A stretch of DNA of 64,000 nucleotides from Variovorax saccharolyticus (GCF_030316765.1 NZ_JASZYT010000004.1:186001-250000), one strand, 5' to 3'. Counted from the stretch's first letter, positions 42,788-51,336 are shown. Numbers and translations are program-made. The notes: generated by a model not told the origin, from the letters alone.

Positions 42788-43528
42788 TCAGGCGGCTTCG
42801 AGTACGGGCTGCGCGGCGTTCTCGGGCGCTTCGACCGCCACGTAGTCGTGGTAGAGCGCCGTGGTGTAGAGCAGCCGCATCTGGGCGCCGATCTCGCAGA
42901 TCTTCAGGCAGCGCTGCTGCAGTTCGACCGTGGTCGCATGCTCGAGCACGATCTGGTAGCCGCGCTCGCCATGGATCTCGTCCGAGACGATGTGCAGGTC
43001 GAAGAACTCCACCTCCTCGTCCGTGAAGCCGTACTTCTCGCGCAAGGTGGGCGTCTGCTTGCGATAGATCGACGGCACCTGGGATTCGAGCCCCACCACC
43101 AGACCGGCGACCGCCACGATCGGGTCTTCGCGCATCGCGACCGCATAGCACCAGCTTTGCAGCCCGCGGGTGGTCGGCGACATGTTGTCGGGGTCGGTCA
43201 CGCGTTCGCGCGTGGTGCCGCAGGCCTCGGCGAAGCGGATCAGCAGGTCAGTGTGGCGATCGCCGCCGATCTCCTCCTCGTACATGTTGGCCAGCAGGAA
43301 ATCCTTGGCTTCGGTGTAGCGGTCGGGCATGCGGGCATAGAGATAACCCAGGTAGTCGGCGAAGGGACCGACGTAGTGGTAGTGGTTCTCGGCCCAGCGC
43401 GCGAGGTGCGCGCGGCTCAGGGTGCCGCCGGCCCAGGCCAGGCTGAAGGGCGAGGTGTTGGCGCTCTTGCCCTTGATGGCGTTTTCGAGGGCGGTTCGGA
43501 ATTCGTCGCGGTTCATGAGGGCAGGCAT
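42788..43528 (-). CDS. Haem-oxygenase-like diiron oxidase/oxygenase (TenA/PqqC fold)
   Basis: A 246-residue all-helical protein of the haem-oxygenase-like superfamily. Ligand-type residues of the diiron (HDO) group are in place: E84-86 and H92 in YEEEIGGDRH, E148 in GLESQ, and H179-x3-D183-x2-H186 in DLHIVSDEIHGE. Known members oxidise amino acids, fatty acids or amines and cut C-C or C-N bonds. TenA itself lacks these ligands. First gene of a six-gene minus-strand operon; a dyad ATACTGTATACC lies 54 bases upstream. An in-frame ATG four codons on is an alternative start. Substrate unknown. Confidence 0.8.
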   Translation of the reverse strand: MPALMNRDEFRTALENAIKGKSANTSPFSLAWAGGTLSRAHLARWAENHYHYVGPFADYLGYLYARMPDRYTEAKDFLLANMYEEEIGGDRHTDLLIRFAEACGTTRERVTDPDNMSPTTRGLQSWCYAVAMREDPIVAVAGLVVGLESQVPSIYRKQTPTLREKYGFTDEEVEFFDLHIVSDEIHGERGYQIVLEHATTVELQQRCLKICEIGAQMRLLYTTALYHDYVAVEAPENAAQPVLEAA

Positions 43529-43581
43529 GGTGAGGCTCCGGGTCGAGGTTGGCGGGAATGAAGGATTGGATGCGTTTAGGG

Positions 43582-43593
43582 ATACTGTATACC
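43582..43593. promoter_or_regulatory. ATACTGTATACC operator, site A (diiron operon)
   Basis: The 12-mer contains the perfect dyad ATAC-T-GTAT. It stands 54 bases upstream of the diiron-enzyme start and recurs exactly at two other promoters in the window. Confidence 0.75.
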
Positions 43594-43653
43594 AATATAA
43601 CGCGATTCGCAACTGCACCCTGCAGTGAAGAGATGAATCTTGCAACTCGTGTT

Positions 43654-43665
43654 GGTATACAGTAT
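43654..43665. promoter_or_regulatory. ATACTGTATACC operator, site B (aldehyde dehydrogenase operon)
   Basis: GGTATACAGTAT is the exact reverse complement of site A and stands 33 bases before the aldehyde dehydrogenase ATG. Sites A and B face opposite ways in the divergent promoter region, 72 bases apart. Confidence 0.75.
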
Positions 43666-43697
43666 TCTCACTTCATCCATTCCACCCCTGTTCCGAC

Positions 43698-45158
43698 ATG
43701 ACCCAAGCTTCACCGCCCGCCTTCCAGAACCACATCGACGGCGCCTGGGTGTCCAGTTGCACCGACCGCACCTTCGACAACATCGATCCGGCCGATGAGC
43801 GAGAGGTGGTGGGCCGCTTCCAGGCTTCGTCCGCCGCCGACGCCAGGGCCGCGGTGGCAGCGGCGGCGGCGGCCTTCGACGGCTGGAAGAAGACGCCCGT
43901 ATCCCGGCGCGCCGCCATCCTCAATGCCGCCGCGCAGTACCTGGAGACCCATGCCGGCGCATTCGCGGAAGAACTGACGCGCGAGGAGGGCAAGCCGCTG
44001 GCCCTGGCCCGGGACGAGTTCCTGCGCTCGGCCCAGACGCTGCGCTTCTATGCGGCGGAAGGCCAGTCCTTCGCGGGCGAGACCTACCCGCAGGACGACC
44101 CGGACATGGTGGTCTACAGCCAGCGCGAACCGCTCGGCGTGGTGACGGTCATCAGCCCCTGGAACTTCCCGGTGTCGATTCCGGCCCGCAAGATCGCGCC
44201 GGCGCTGGTCACCGGCAACACGGTGGTGTTCAAGCCCTCGTCGGACGCGCCGCTGTCGGGCCTGCGGCTGGCCGAGGCCTTCATCCAGGCCGGCCTGCCC
44301 AAGGGCGTGCTGAACTTCATCACCGGACGCGCCTCGGAGGTCGGGCCGGTGATCACCGAATCGCCCGCGGTGCGCGCCATTTCCTTCACCGGCTCGACGG
44401 CCGCGGGCGAGCAGATCCACCGCGCCGCCGCGATGACCACGCGCACGCAGATGGAACTCGGCGGCAAGAACCCGTTGATCGTGATGGCCGATGCCGACCT
44501 CGACCGCGCAGTCGACCTGGTCATCAAGGGCGGCCTGTCGCTGAGCGGCCAGGCATGCACCGGCACCAGCCGGGTGCTGGTGATGAAAGGCGTGAAGGCG
44601 GACTTCACCGGCAAGCTGGTCGCCAGGGTGCGAAGCCTGAAGATCGGCAGCGGCATGACGCCGGGCATGGACATCGGCCCCCTGGCCACCCGCAAGCAAC
44701 TGGAGATTGTGCTCGGCTACATCGAGATCGGCAAGTCGGAGGCCACGCTGCTGTGCGGCGGCGAGCGGCTCGGCGGCGGCGAGTTCGCCCACGGCTTCTA
44801 CGTGACGCCGGCCATCTTCACCGACGTGACGCAGCAGATGCGCATCGCGCGCGAGGAGATCTTCGGGCCGGTGATCGCGCTGATCGAGGTCGACGGCTAC
44901 GAGGACGCGATCGCCAAGGCCAACGACACCGAGTACGGACTGTCGGCCGCCATCGCCACCACCAGCCCGGTGCATGCGCACCGCTTCGCGCAGGACATCC
45001 AGTCGGGCACCGTGAAGATCAACCGCACCACCACCGGCAACCTGATCAACGCGCCTTTCGGCGGCCTGAAGCGCTCGAGCACCTCGACCTTCCGCGAGTC
45101 GGGCCGCACCGGCCTCGAGTTCTACACGCAGATCAAGACCGTCTACCGCGGCTGCTGA
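43698..45158 (+). CDS. Aldehyde dehydrogenase, semialdehyde-dehydrogenase-like
   Basis: A 486-residue NAD(P)-dependent aldehyde dehydrogenase. The active-site glutamate is E253 in MELGGKNPL and the nucleophile C287 in GQACTGTSRV; the cofactor motif FTGSTAAGEQ lies between domains. It resembles succinate-semialdehyde and 2-oxoglutarate-semialdehyde dehydrogenases. It presumably oxidises the aldehyde released by the oxygenase to an acid. First gene of a four-gene plus-strand operon under site B. Confidence 0.93.
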   Translation: MTQASPPAFQNHIDGAWVSSCTDRTFDNIDPADEREVVGRFQASSAADARAAVAAAAAAFDGWKKTPVSRRAAILNAAAQYLETHAGAFAEELTREEGKPLALARDEFLRSAQTLRFYAAEGQSFAGETYPQDDPDMVVYSQREPLGVVTVISPWNFPVSIPARKIAPALVTGNTVVFKPSSDAPLSGLRLAEAFIQAGLPKGVLNFITGRASEVGPVITESPAVRAISFTGSTAAGEQIHRAAAMTTRTQMELGGKNPLIVMADADLDRAVDLVIKGGLSLSGQACTGTSRVLVMKGVKADFTGKLVARVRSLKIGSGMTPGMDIGPLATRKQLEIVLGYIEIGKSEATLLCGGERLGGGEFAHGFYVTPAIFTDVTQQMRIAREEIFGPVIALIEVDGYEDAIAKANDTEYGLSAAIATTSPVHAHRFAQDIQSGTVKINRTTTGNLINAPFGGLKRSSTSTFRESGRTGLEFYTQIKTVYRGC

Positions 45159-45189
45159 TCCATCTTTTTCCCTTTCGCAGAGACACCTC

Positions 45190-45669
45190 ATGAAAACCGC
45201 ACTCAAGCTCGAACTCGAAGAAGCCCGACTGATGATCGCCGCCGCCATCCGCAAGGCGGGCGAAATCGGCGTGCTCGAAACCATCTGCATCGTCGACGAC
45301 GGCGGCTATCCGATCGCCATGGACCGGATGGACGGCGCCCGCATCACGGGCCCGCAGATCGCCTGGAACAAGGCCTTCACGGCCGCCGGCCACAAGCGCT
45401 CGACCCATCTCTTCAACACCGCGCCGAACGGCCCCGCGCTGCCGGGCAACGAGGCCTTCGGCATCCAGTGGAGCTTCGAGGGCCGCTTCGCGGTGTTCGT
45501 CGGCGGCTTCCCGATCGTGGTCGACGGCAACGTGATCGGCGGCGTCGGACTCTCGGGCGGCAATGGCGAGCAGGACACGCAATGCGGCGTCGCTGCGTTG
45601 CAGGCCCTGCACGAGTTCCTCGAAGCCAGCGGGCACGCCGTGCTGGTCGCGGCCGACATCAAGAAGTAG
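45190..45669 (+). CDS. HbpS/GlcG-family small protein
   Basis: A 159-residue protein of the GlcG/HbpS (DUF336) family: LMIAAAIRKAGEIGVLETICIVDDGG at the N-terminus and the conserved FVGGFPIVVDGNVIGGVGLSGG near 110-130. Members bind haem or corrinoids, or act as small accessory proteins in glycolate, propanediol and aromatic catabolism. No signal peptide. A role here may be product binding, cofactor handling or an isomerase-like step; none is demonstrated for the context. Confidence 0.85.
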   Translation: MKTALKLELEEARLMIAAAIRKAGEIGVLETICIVDDGGYPIAMDRMDGARITGPQIAWNKAFTAAGHKRSTHLFNTAPNGPALPGNEAFGIQWSFEGRFAVFVGGFPIVVDGNVIGGVGLSGGNGEQDTQCGVAALQALHEFLEASGHAVLVAADIKK

Positions 45670-45701
45670 GGCGGCAGCGCCGGACCCACCAAGGACCAAG
45701 C

Positions 45702-46709
45702 ATGGCCTTCCGAATCCAGGTGATCGATTCCGCGCAGAGCTTCGAGGCGGAGCCCGGCGAATCGGTGCTCGACGCCGCGCTGCGCCACGACCTGCGGCTG
45801 CCGCACGAATGCCGCTTCGGCGGCTGCGCGACCTGCCGCATCAAGCTCGTCGAAGGCGCGGTGCGCTATGACGAATTCCCGCCCGGACTTACGCCCGAGG
45901 AGGCCGAGGAGGGCTATGCGCTGGCCTGCCAGGCTCGGCCCGCCAGCGACCTCGTGATCAGTGCCGCGCGGCGGCTGCCGCCGTGCTCCGAGCCGGCACG
46001 GCACCTGGCCACGGTGCTGGCGGTGCAGCCGCTCTGCGACGACGTGCTGCACCTGTCGCTCGAAGTGCCGCCCGAGGCCGAGTTGCTGTACCGCCCCGGC
46101 CAGTACATCAACATCCTGCTGCCCGATGGCGGCCATCGCAGCTTCTCGATGGCGTCGCGGCCGCATCCGCAGGCGCTCGACTTCCACATCCGGCGCATTC
46201 CCGAAGGCCGCTTCACCAGCGGCCACGCCGCGCGGCTGCGGCCCGGCGACCGGCTATCGGTCGATTTGCCGCACGGCAACTTCTGCTTTCACGCGGAAGA
46301 CTACCGGCCGCTGCTGATGGTGGCCACCGGCACCGGGCTGGCGCCGATCAAGAGCATCCTCGAATCGCTGATGGACGACGAAGACTGTCCGCCCGTGAGC
46401 CTCTACTGGGGCATGCGTACCGAAGCGGATCTGTACCTGCAGGACGAGATCCGGTCCTGGGCCGATCGCTTCGACGACTTCCGCTATGTGCCCGTGCTGT
46501 CGCGCGCCGATGCCGGCTGGAGCGGGCGCCGCGGCCACGTGCAGCAGGCGGTGCTGGAGGATTTCGAGGATCTGTCGGAGCACGCGATCTACCTGTGCGG
46601 CTCGCCGGCGATGATCGGCGATGCGAAGCGGGCCTTTCTGGCGCGCAACGCCAGCATCGACCACCTGTACAGCGACAGCTTCACCTTTCAATCCACCGCC
46701 GCGGCCTGA
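45702..46709 (+). CDS. Ferredoxin-FAD-NAD(P) oxidoreductase (oxygenase reductase component)
   Basis: A 335-residue iron-sulfur flavoprotein. The N-terminal 2Fe-2S domain has C37, C42, C45, C76. The FAD domain carries YRPGQYINILL and HRSFSMAS, the RxYS-type motif with Phe. The NAD(P) domain begins at LLMVATGTGLAPIKSIL. It is organised like phenol hydroxylase or CDP-6-deoxyglucoseen reductases. It should draw electrons from NAD(P)H for the diiron enzyme through the ferredoxins. The start has AAGGA upstream; earlier in-frame codons overlap the previous gene. Confidence 0.9.
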   Translation: MAFRIQVIDSAQSFEAEPGESVLDAALRHDLRLPHECRFGGCATCRIKLVEGAVRYDEFPPGLTPEEAEEGYALACQARPASDLVISAARRLPPCSEPARHLATVLAVQPLCDDVLHLSLEVPPEAELLYRPGQYINILLPDGGHRSFSMASRPHPQALDFHIRRIPEGRFTSGHAARLRPGDRLSVDLPHGNFCFHAEDYRPLLMVATGTGLAPIKSILESLMDDEDCPPVSLYWGMRTEADLYLQDEIRSWADRFDDFRYVPVLSRADAGWSGRRGHVQQAVLEDFEDLSEHAIYLCGSPAMIGDAKRAFLARNASIDHLYSDSFTFQSTAAA

Positions 46710-46732
46710 GCCGCGGCAGCGAAGGAATCACG

Positions 46733-47512
46733 ATGGATCTCGGCATCTCGCAGCGCAAGGCGCTGGTCTTCGGCGGCAGCCGCGGCATGGGGCGCGCCTG
46801 CGCGCGGCAGCTCGCTCTGGAAGGCGTGCAGGTGGTGATCGCGGCGCGCACCGAGGCCACGCTGCGCGAGGCGGCGGCCGCGCTGTCGGCCGAGACCGGC
46901 AGGCCGCTGGGCTTCGTGGTCGCCGACATCACGACCGCTGCGGGGCGCGATGCCGCGCTGGCGGCCTGTCCGTCGCCCGACATCCTGGTCAACAACGCCG
47001 ACGGCCGGCCGCCCGGGGATTTTCGCGACTGGTCCACGGCCGACTGGCATGCCGCGCTCGACGCCATGATGCTGGGTCCGATCGAGATGATCCGCCGCAC
47101 GGTCGACCCGATGATCGAGCGCGGTTTCGGCCGCATCGTCAACATCGTCTCGCGCAGCGTGAAGACGCCGCAGGCCGAGCTGGGCCTGTCGAACGGCGCC
47201 CGCTCGGGGCTGGTCGGCTTCGTCGCCGGCCTCGCGCGCCAGACCGTGCGCCACGGCGTGACCATCAACAACATCCTGCCGGGCGTGTTCGCCACCGATG
47301 CGCAGCGCCATCACGTCGAGGCGCTCGTGAAGCGCGAGGGCCGCAGCTTCGAACAGCTGTGGGAGGAGCGCGGCCGCGACAACCCCGCCGGCCGCTTCGG
47401 CCGCGCCGAGGAGGTCGGCGCGCTGTGCGGATTCATCTGCTCCGCGCAGGCCGGCTACATCACCGGCCAGAGCTTGCTGATCGACGGTGGGGCGTATCCG
47501 GGGACTTACTGA
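46733..47512 (+). CDS. Atypical SDR family protein without canonical Tyr/Lys
   Basis: A 259-residue short-chain dehydrogenase/reductase fold. The cofactor motif GGSRGMGR lies near 14-21 and NNADGRP replaces NNAG. Where the catalytic YxxxK should be, the sequence is GLSNGARSGLVGF, so the tyrosine is absent and the lysine position is Arg or missing. The helix and C-terminal ITGQSLLIDGGAYPG are normal. It belongs to an atypical BKR-like subgroup. Either it uses other residues or it binds rather than reduces. Last gene of its operon; a palindromic element starts at its stop. Confidence 0.85.
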   Translation: MDLGISQRKALVFGGSRGMGRACARQLALEGVQVVIAARTEATLREAAAALSAETGRPLGFVVADITTAAGRDAALAACPSPDILVNNADGRPPGDFRDWSTADWHAALDAMMLGPIEMIRRTVDPMIERGFGRIVNIVSRSVKTPQAELGLSNGARSGLVGFVAGLARQTVRHGVTINNILPGVFATDAQRHHVEALVKREGRSFEQLWEERGRDNPAGRFGRAEEVGALCGFICSAQAGYITGQSLLIDGGAYPGTY

Positions 47513-47571
47513 GACCTTGCGGGACAGACCAAGAAACTGCGAAGCAGTTTTTGCTCTGTCCTCAACTGATC
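47509..47571 (+). repeat. Double-stem palindromic 3' element, copy 2
   Basis: Starts at the SDR stop codon. An outer inverted repeat GGACAGA / TCTGTCC encloses an inner AAACTGC-GAA-GCAGTTT stem ending in TTTTTG. It is nearly identical to the element at 33290-33350 when each is read in the direction of its upstream gene. The nested stems followed by T-rich sequence suggest a transcript end or stability element. Confidence 0.8.
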
Positions 47572-47580
47572 AGTAGGAAC

Positions 47581-47623
47581 GGACCAACAAACCGCAAGCA
47601 GTTCCCGCCCTGTCCCCATCTGA
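47581..47623 (+). repeat. Degenerate third copy of the palindromic element
   Basis: GGACCAACAAACCGCAAGC followed by AGTTCCCGCCCTGTCC resembles the preceding copy with many changes, and its stems are weaker. It lies in the same convergent gap, so the element has been duplicated locally. Confidence 0.5.
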
Positions 47624-47634
47624 CCAGGCGCCCC

Positions 47635-48306
47635 TCACCCCACCCGCAGCCGCGCGCCAACCTCCTCCACACTCAGCACATCCCCAAAGAACAGCATCCA
47701 GTTGTGCAGCGAGTGCAGATGCTCCTCGGGCGTGACGGCCGAGAGCGCGTCCTCGACCATCACGGTGGCGTAGTTCATCATCATCGCGTCGCGCGCGGTC
47801 GACTCGCAGCAGACGTTGGTGACCGTGCCGCCGATCAGCACGGTCTCGATGCCGCGCGCCTTCAGCACTTCGTCGAGCGACGACGATCCGGGCACCAGCG
47901 CGCTGTAGCAGCGCTTGACCACGCGCGGGTCCTCGGGCCGGGCATCGAGGCCGGGCGCCAGCTTGAAGCCGGGGTGCGAGGGGTCCAGTTCGACCAGGCG
48001 GCGGGCGCTGCGCTCGGGCGTCAGCATGTAGGCGTGGTGGTGCGACCAGAAGCGGTCGGCGCCGTCGGAGCTTGTCTGCACCCAGACCACGGTGCCGCCG
48101 GCCTCGCGCAGTGCCGCGGCGAGCTCATTGACCTTGCCGAAGGTGTCGCGCGCCGGTGCGCATTCGCCCATGTAGCCGGCCTGCGTGTAGTAGTTCTGCA
48201 GGTCGACCACGACGAAGGCGGTGCGGCTCGCGTCGAAGCGGGGGTAGGGATGCAGGGTGCCTTGCCGCGCAAGCACGCGATCGACGATCCAGGCGGGGAA
48301 TTCCAT
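47635..48306 (-). CDS. Isochorismatase-family cysteine hydrolase
   Basis: A 223-residue cysteine hydrolase. The family signature IGGTVTNVCCESTARDA lies near 160-176 and carries the catalytic cysteine; the Asp is in FVVVDLQNYY near 32-40. Relatives hydrolyse isochorismate, nicotinamide, N-carbamoyl compounds, ureas or biuret. Encoded 22 bases after the ABC permease in the same operon, it probably acts on the imported substrate and may release ammonia or a carbamoyl group. The lysine of the triad is expected in VVKRCYSALVPGSS. Confidence 0.88.
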   Translation of the reverse strand: MEFPAWIVDRVLARQGTLHPYPRFDASRTAFVVVDLQNYYTQAGYMGECAPARDTFGKVNELAAALREAGGTVVWVQTSSDGADRFWSHHHAYMLTPERSARRLVELDPSHPGFKLAPGLDARPEDPRVVKRCYSALVPGSSSLDEVLKARGIETVLIGGTVTNVCCESTARDAMMMNYATVMVEDALSAVTPEEHLHSLHNWMLFFGDVLSVEEVGARLRVG

Positions 48307-48328
48307 TCGTGTTCCTGATCTCCGGCGC

Positions 48329-49213
48329 TCAGCCGTAGCGGCGGGCGAGTGCGCTCTCGACGCGCGCGATCACCAGATACATCAGCGCCGACATCAGTGC
48401 CAGCACCACGATCGCGGTCATCACGATGTTGAGCTTGAAGATCTGGCTGCCGTTGACGATCAGGAAGCCCAGGCCTTCGCTGGCCGACTGGAACTCGCCG
48501 ACGATCACGCCGACCAGCGACAGCCCGATGTTCATCTTGAGCGCCGCGATCAGGGTCGGCACGCTGCCGGGCAGCACCACCATGCGCAGCACCTGCCAGC
48601 GGCTCGCGCCCAGCGTGGTCGCCAGCTTGATCTTGTTCGGATCGGTGGCCTGGAAGCCGTCGTAGGCCACCATGATGGTGACGAAGATCGCGATCGCGAC
48701 CGCCATGCCGTAGACCGAGTATTCGGAACCGAGCCAGATGTAGAAGATCGGCACGAAGGCGATCTTCGGCATCGCGTTGGCGACCACCAGGAAGGGGTCG
48801 AGCACCTTGTTCGCGAAGCGCGACCACCACAGGCCGGCCGCGATCGCGATCCCGAAGACCATGCTGAGCACGAATCCGACCAGGGTCGCCTTGAAGGTGG
48901 CCCAGGTATGCATCAGCAGGTTGCCGTTCTGCAGCAGGTCGACGAAGGTCGGCCACAGCGCGCTCGGGTAGCTCGTGAGCATCGGGTTGACCAACTTGGT
49001 CTTCGCCAGGAACTCCCAGAGGCCGAAGAAGGCCACCAGCAGCAGCAGCCGGCTGGCCAGCACCAGCGTCTTCTCGCGGCGCTGGCGGGCCAGCCACCTG
49101 GCGTAGGCGGCGCTGGGGTTCTTGTTGTCGGCTGTCGACGCGGGCTGCGCGGGCACGGCTGCGGCGGGTATCGTCATCGAGGGGACTGCGTTCATTTGTG
49201 CGCTCACGATCAT
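48329..49213 (-). CDS. ABC transporter permease, NitT/TauT family
   Basis: A 294-residue permease with six spans after a hydrophilic N-terminus of about 45 residues. The EAA-like loop is KIKLATTLGASRWQVLRMVVLPGSVPT near 185-211 and the family's GEFQSASEGLGFLIV follows near 235. The start overlaps the ATPase stop as ATGA. Works with the ATPase at 49210-50016 and the binding protein at 50013-51044. Confidence 0.92.
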   Translation of the reverse strand: MIVSAQMNAVPSMTIPAAAVPAQPASTADNKNPSAAYARWLARQRREKTLVLASRLLLLVAFFGLWEFLAKTKLVNPMLTSYPSALWPTFVDLLQNGNLLMHTWATFKATLVGFVLSMVFGIAIAAGLWWSRFANKVLDPFLVVANAMPKIAFVPIFYIWLGSEYSVYGMAVAIAIFVTIMVAYDGFQATDPNKIKLATTLGASRWQVLRMVVLPGSVPTLIAALKMNIGLSLVGVIVGEFQSASEGLGFLIVNGSQIFKLNIVMTAIVVLALMSALMYLVIARVESALARRYG

Positions 49214-50016
49214 CCTTCGACGTGCACGTCCAGCTCGTCCCAGAGCGTGCTGAAGTAGGTGTTGAATTCGGGCAGTGCGCGGGCCTCGAAGGGCGTCGGG
49301 CGCTTGCCATGGCTGGGGAAGCTCATCAGGTGCTCCGACTTGATGCGGCCCGGGCGGCGCGACAGCACCACCACGCGGTCGGTCATCGCGATGGCCTCGC
49401 CGATGTCGTGCGTCACCAGCACCACCGACTTGCCTTCGCTGCGCAGCACCTCGACCACCTCGTCGGCGATCGCAAGACGGGTCTGCGAGTCGAGTGCGGA
49501 AAAGGGTTCGTCGAGCAGCACGACGTCGGGATTGGTGACCAGTGTGCGGGCCAGCGCCACGCGCTGGCGCATGCCGCCCGACAGCTGGCGCGGATAGTGG
49601 TGCAGGAAGTCCCCCATGCCGCACTTGTGCAGCAGGTGGATGGCGCGCTCGCGGGCCTCGCGCATGTTGCGCTTCTGGATCTGGGCCCCGAGCAGCGCGT
49701 TGTCCAGGATGCTGCGCCACTCGTAGAGGTAGTCCTGCTGCAGCATGTAGCCGATGCTCGGCGACGGGCCGGTGACGGACTTGCCGTCGACGGTCACGCT
49801 GCCGGCCGAGGGCTCGAGGATGCCGGCGATGATCGACAGCAGCGTGCTCTTGCCGCAGCCCGACTGGCCGATGATGCTGACGAACTCGCCGGGCGCGACC
49901 GCCAGCGAGATGTTGTCGAGCGCCTGGGTCTCGCCCTGCAGCGTGAAGTAGCGCAGCGAGACCTGGCGCACGTCGATGCGCGGCCGCCCGGCCGCCGGAG
50001 TGCTCGCGGTCATCAT
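49210..50016 (-). CDS. ABC transporter ATPase, NitT/TauT family
   Basis: A 268-residue ATPase: Walker A GQSGCGKST near 53-61, Q-loop MLQQDYLYEW, signature LSGGMRQRV, Walker B VVLLDEPFSALD, H-loop THD. Two adjacent ATG codons (50016, 50013) overlap the stop of the binding protein gene. It drives the importer of the regulon. Confidence 0.93.
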   Translation of the reverse strand: MMTASTPAAGRPRIDVRQVSLRYFTLQGETQALDNISLAVAPGEFVSIIGQSGCGKSTLLSIIAGILEPSAGSVTVDGKSVTGPSPSIGYMLQQDYLYEWRSILDNALLGAQIQKRNMREARERAIHLLHKCGMGDFLHHYPRQLSGGMRQRVALARTLVTNPDVVLLDEPFSALDSQTRLAIADEVVEVLRSEGKSVVLVTHDIGEAIAMTDRVVVLSRRPGRIKSEHLMSFPSHGKRPTPFEARALPEFNTYFSTLWDELDVHVEG

Positions 50017-51044
50017 TTCGCCTTGGCCGCGAAGTCGGTGACCACGACCTGCTCGTACTTCACGCGCTTGCCGCTGTCGAGCACGCCGCTGGCCGTGAGC
50101 ATGTCCTGCAGCTGCTCGATGGCCGCCTTCTCGACCAGCGGCGTGGTCTTCCAGAGCTTGTAGCCGCGGTAGCGCTCGATGGCCTTGACCAGCTCGGGCT
50201 GCGACATGCCGGGGAAGAACTCGGCGACCTGCTTGGCGAGGTCGGCGGCCGGCGCGGTCTGCACATGCTGCTGGGCCCTTGCCACGGCCCGGGTCCAGGC
50301 CTGCAGCACCTCGGGGTTCTTCTGCATGAAGACGTCGGTGGTGGTGAACACCGTGTAGTCGACCGGGCCGACCTCGCTGCCGATCGATGCCATCACGTGG
50401 CCGTTGCCGTCCTTCTCGAGGTTGCCGGCTTCGGGTTCCAGGAAGATCGCATAGTCGTTCTGGCCCGCCATCCAGGCGCCGGTGCGTGCAGCGGGGCCGA
50501 TGTTGTTGACCAGTTTCAGGTCCTTCTTCGGATCGAGGCCGTGCTTGCGCAGGGCAGCTTCGAGGAAGACGTCGGGGTTCGAACCGGGCCGGAAGGCCAT
50601 CACCGACTTGCCCTTGAGCTGGTTCCAGTCGAAGGCGCCGCTGACCGGCTTGCGGCCCATCAGCAGGAAGCCGTCGGTCGCAGTAAGGCCGGCGAAGATC
50701 TTCGGCTTGGCCGGCGACTCGCTGTTGGCGACATAGATCGAGGCCTCGGGGCCGATCAGCACGATGTCGGCGCTGCCGGACAGCAGTGCCGCCATGCCCT
50801 TGTCGGTGCCCTGCGAGGTCTTCATCCCGACGTCGAGGCCGGCGTCCTTGAAGTAGCCCTGGTTCAGGGCGACGTACATCGGCACGTACAGCACCGAACG
50901 GATGACTTCTTCGTAGCGCACCTTGGTCAGCGGCTTGGCCGGCTGAGCGGCGGCCTGACCGGCAAGGGACACGAGGCCCGCCGCCATGGCGAGCGCCGGT
51001 GCGAGTCGGGCGAGGGCCGGCAGACGGCGCGAAAACAAGGACAT
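50013..51044 (-). CDS. NMT1/THI5-like ABC substrate-binding protein
   Basis: A 343-residue periplasmic protein with a Sec signal peptide (LAPALAMAAGLVSLAGQAAAQ, cleaved near residue 34). The binding fold follows: YVALNQGYFKDAGLDVGM near 60-77, SADIVLIGPEASIYVANSE, and a C-terminal region typical of NMT1-like proteins that bind pyrimidines, nitrate, sulfonates or aromatic acids. An imperfect ATACAGTAT dyad lies 26 bases upstream, so it heads the import operon and joins the GntR regulon. Confidence 0.92.
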   Translation of the reverse strand: MSLFSRRLPALARLAPALAMAAGLVSLAGQAAAQPAKPLTKVRYEEVIRSVLYVPMYVALNQGYFKDAGLDVGMKTSQGTDKGMAALLSGSADIVLIGPEASIYVANSESPAKPKIFAGLTATDGFLLMGRKPVSGAFDWNQLKGKSVMAFRPGSNPDVFLEAALRKHGLDPKKDLKLVNNIGPAARTGAWMAGQNDYAIFLEPEAGNLEKDGNGHVMASIGSEVGPVDYTVFTTTDVFMQKNPEVLQAWTRAVARAQQHVQTAPAADLAKQVAEFFPGMSQPELVKAIERYRGYKLWKTTPLVEKAAIEQLQDMLTASGVLDSGKRVKYEQVVVTDFAAKAK

Positions 51045-51069
51045 GTTGAGCTCCGGTGTGAAGGAATTA

Positions 51070-51078
51070 ATACAGTAT
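51070..51078. promoter_or_regulatory. ATACAGTAT operator core, site D (ABC import operon)
   Basis: This is the nine-base dyad core of the ATACTGTATACC motif on the opposite strand, located 26 bases upstream of the binding-protein ATG. The flanking TACC half is not kept, so it is the weakest of the four sites. Confidence 0.6.
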
Positions 51079-51270
51079 GCAAAACCTGGGCCAGAAAGCA
51101 ATCCTGCATTGCAGCAATGCCGGAGCCCTGGCCGACCTGCCGGGCGATGCCCAGATTGGCGCCTCGCTCTCCCGAGAATGCTCGTTTTCGGAGCGCCATC
51201 GCACCATGCGGGCGCGTGCGAATCGGTCTTAGAGCGTTTACCCGCATGGCCTGAACTTTGCATCGTTGGA

Positions 51271-51282
51271 ATACTGTATACC
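51271..51282. promoter_or_regulatory. ATACTGTATACC operator, site C (transporter gene)
   Basis: Exact 12-base match to sites A and B with the same GGA- or GGG-like flank, 55 bases upstream of the transporter ATG at 51337. With site D it covers a divergent promoter region. Confidence 0.75.
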
Positions 51283-51336
51283 GAAATCGCATCACATCTT
51301 CTACAGAACAACCCCAACTCCACGAGAGGTTCCAGA

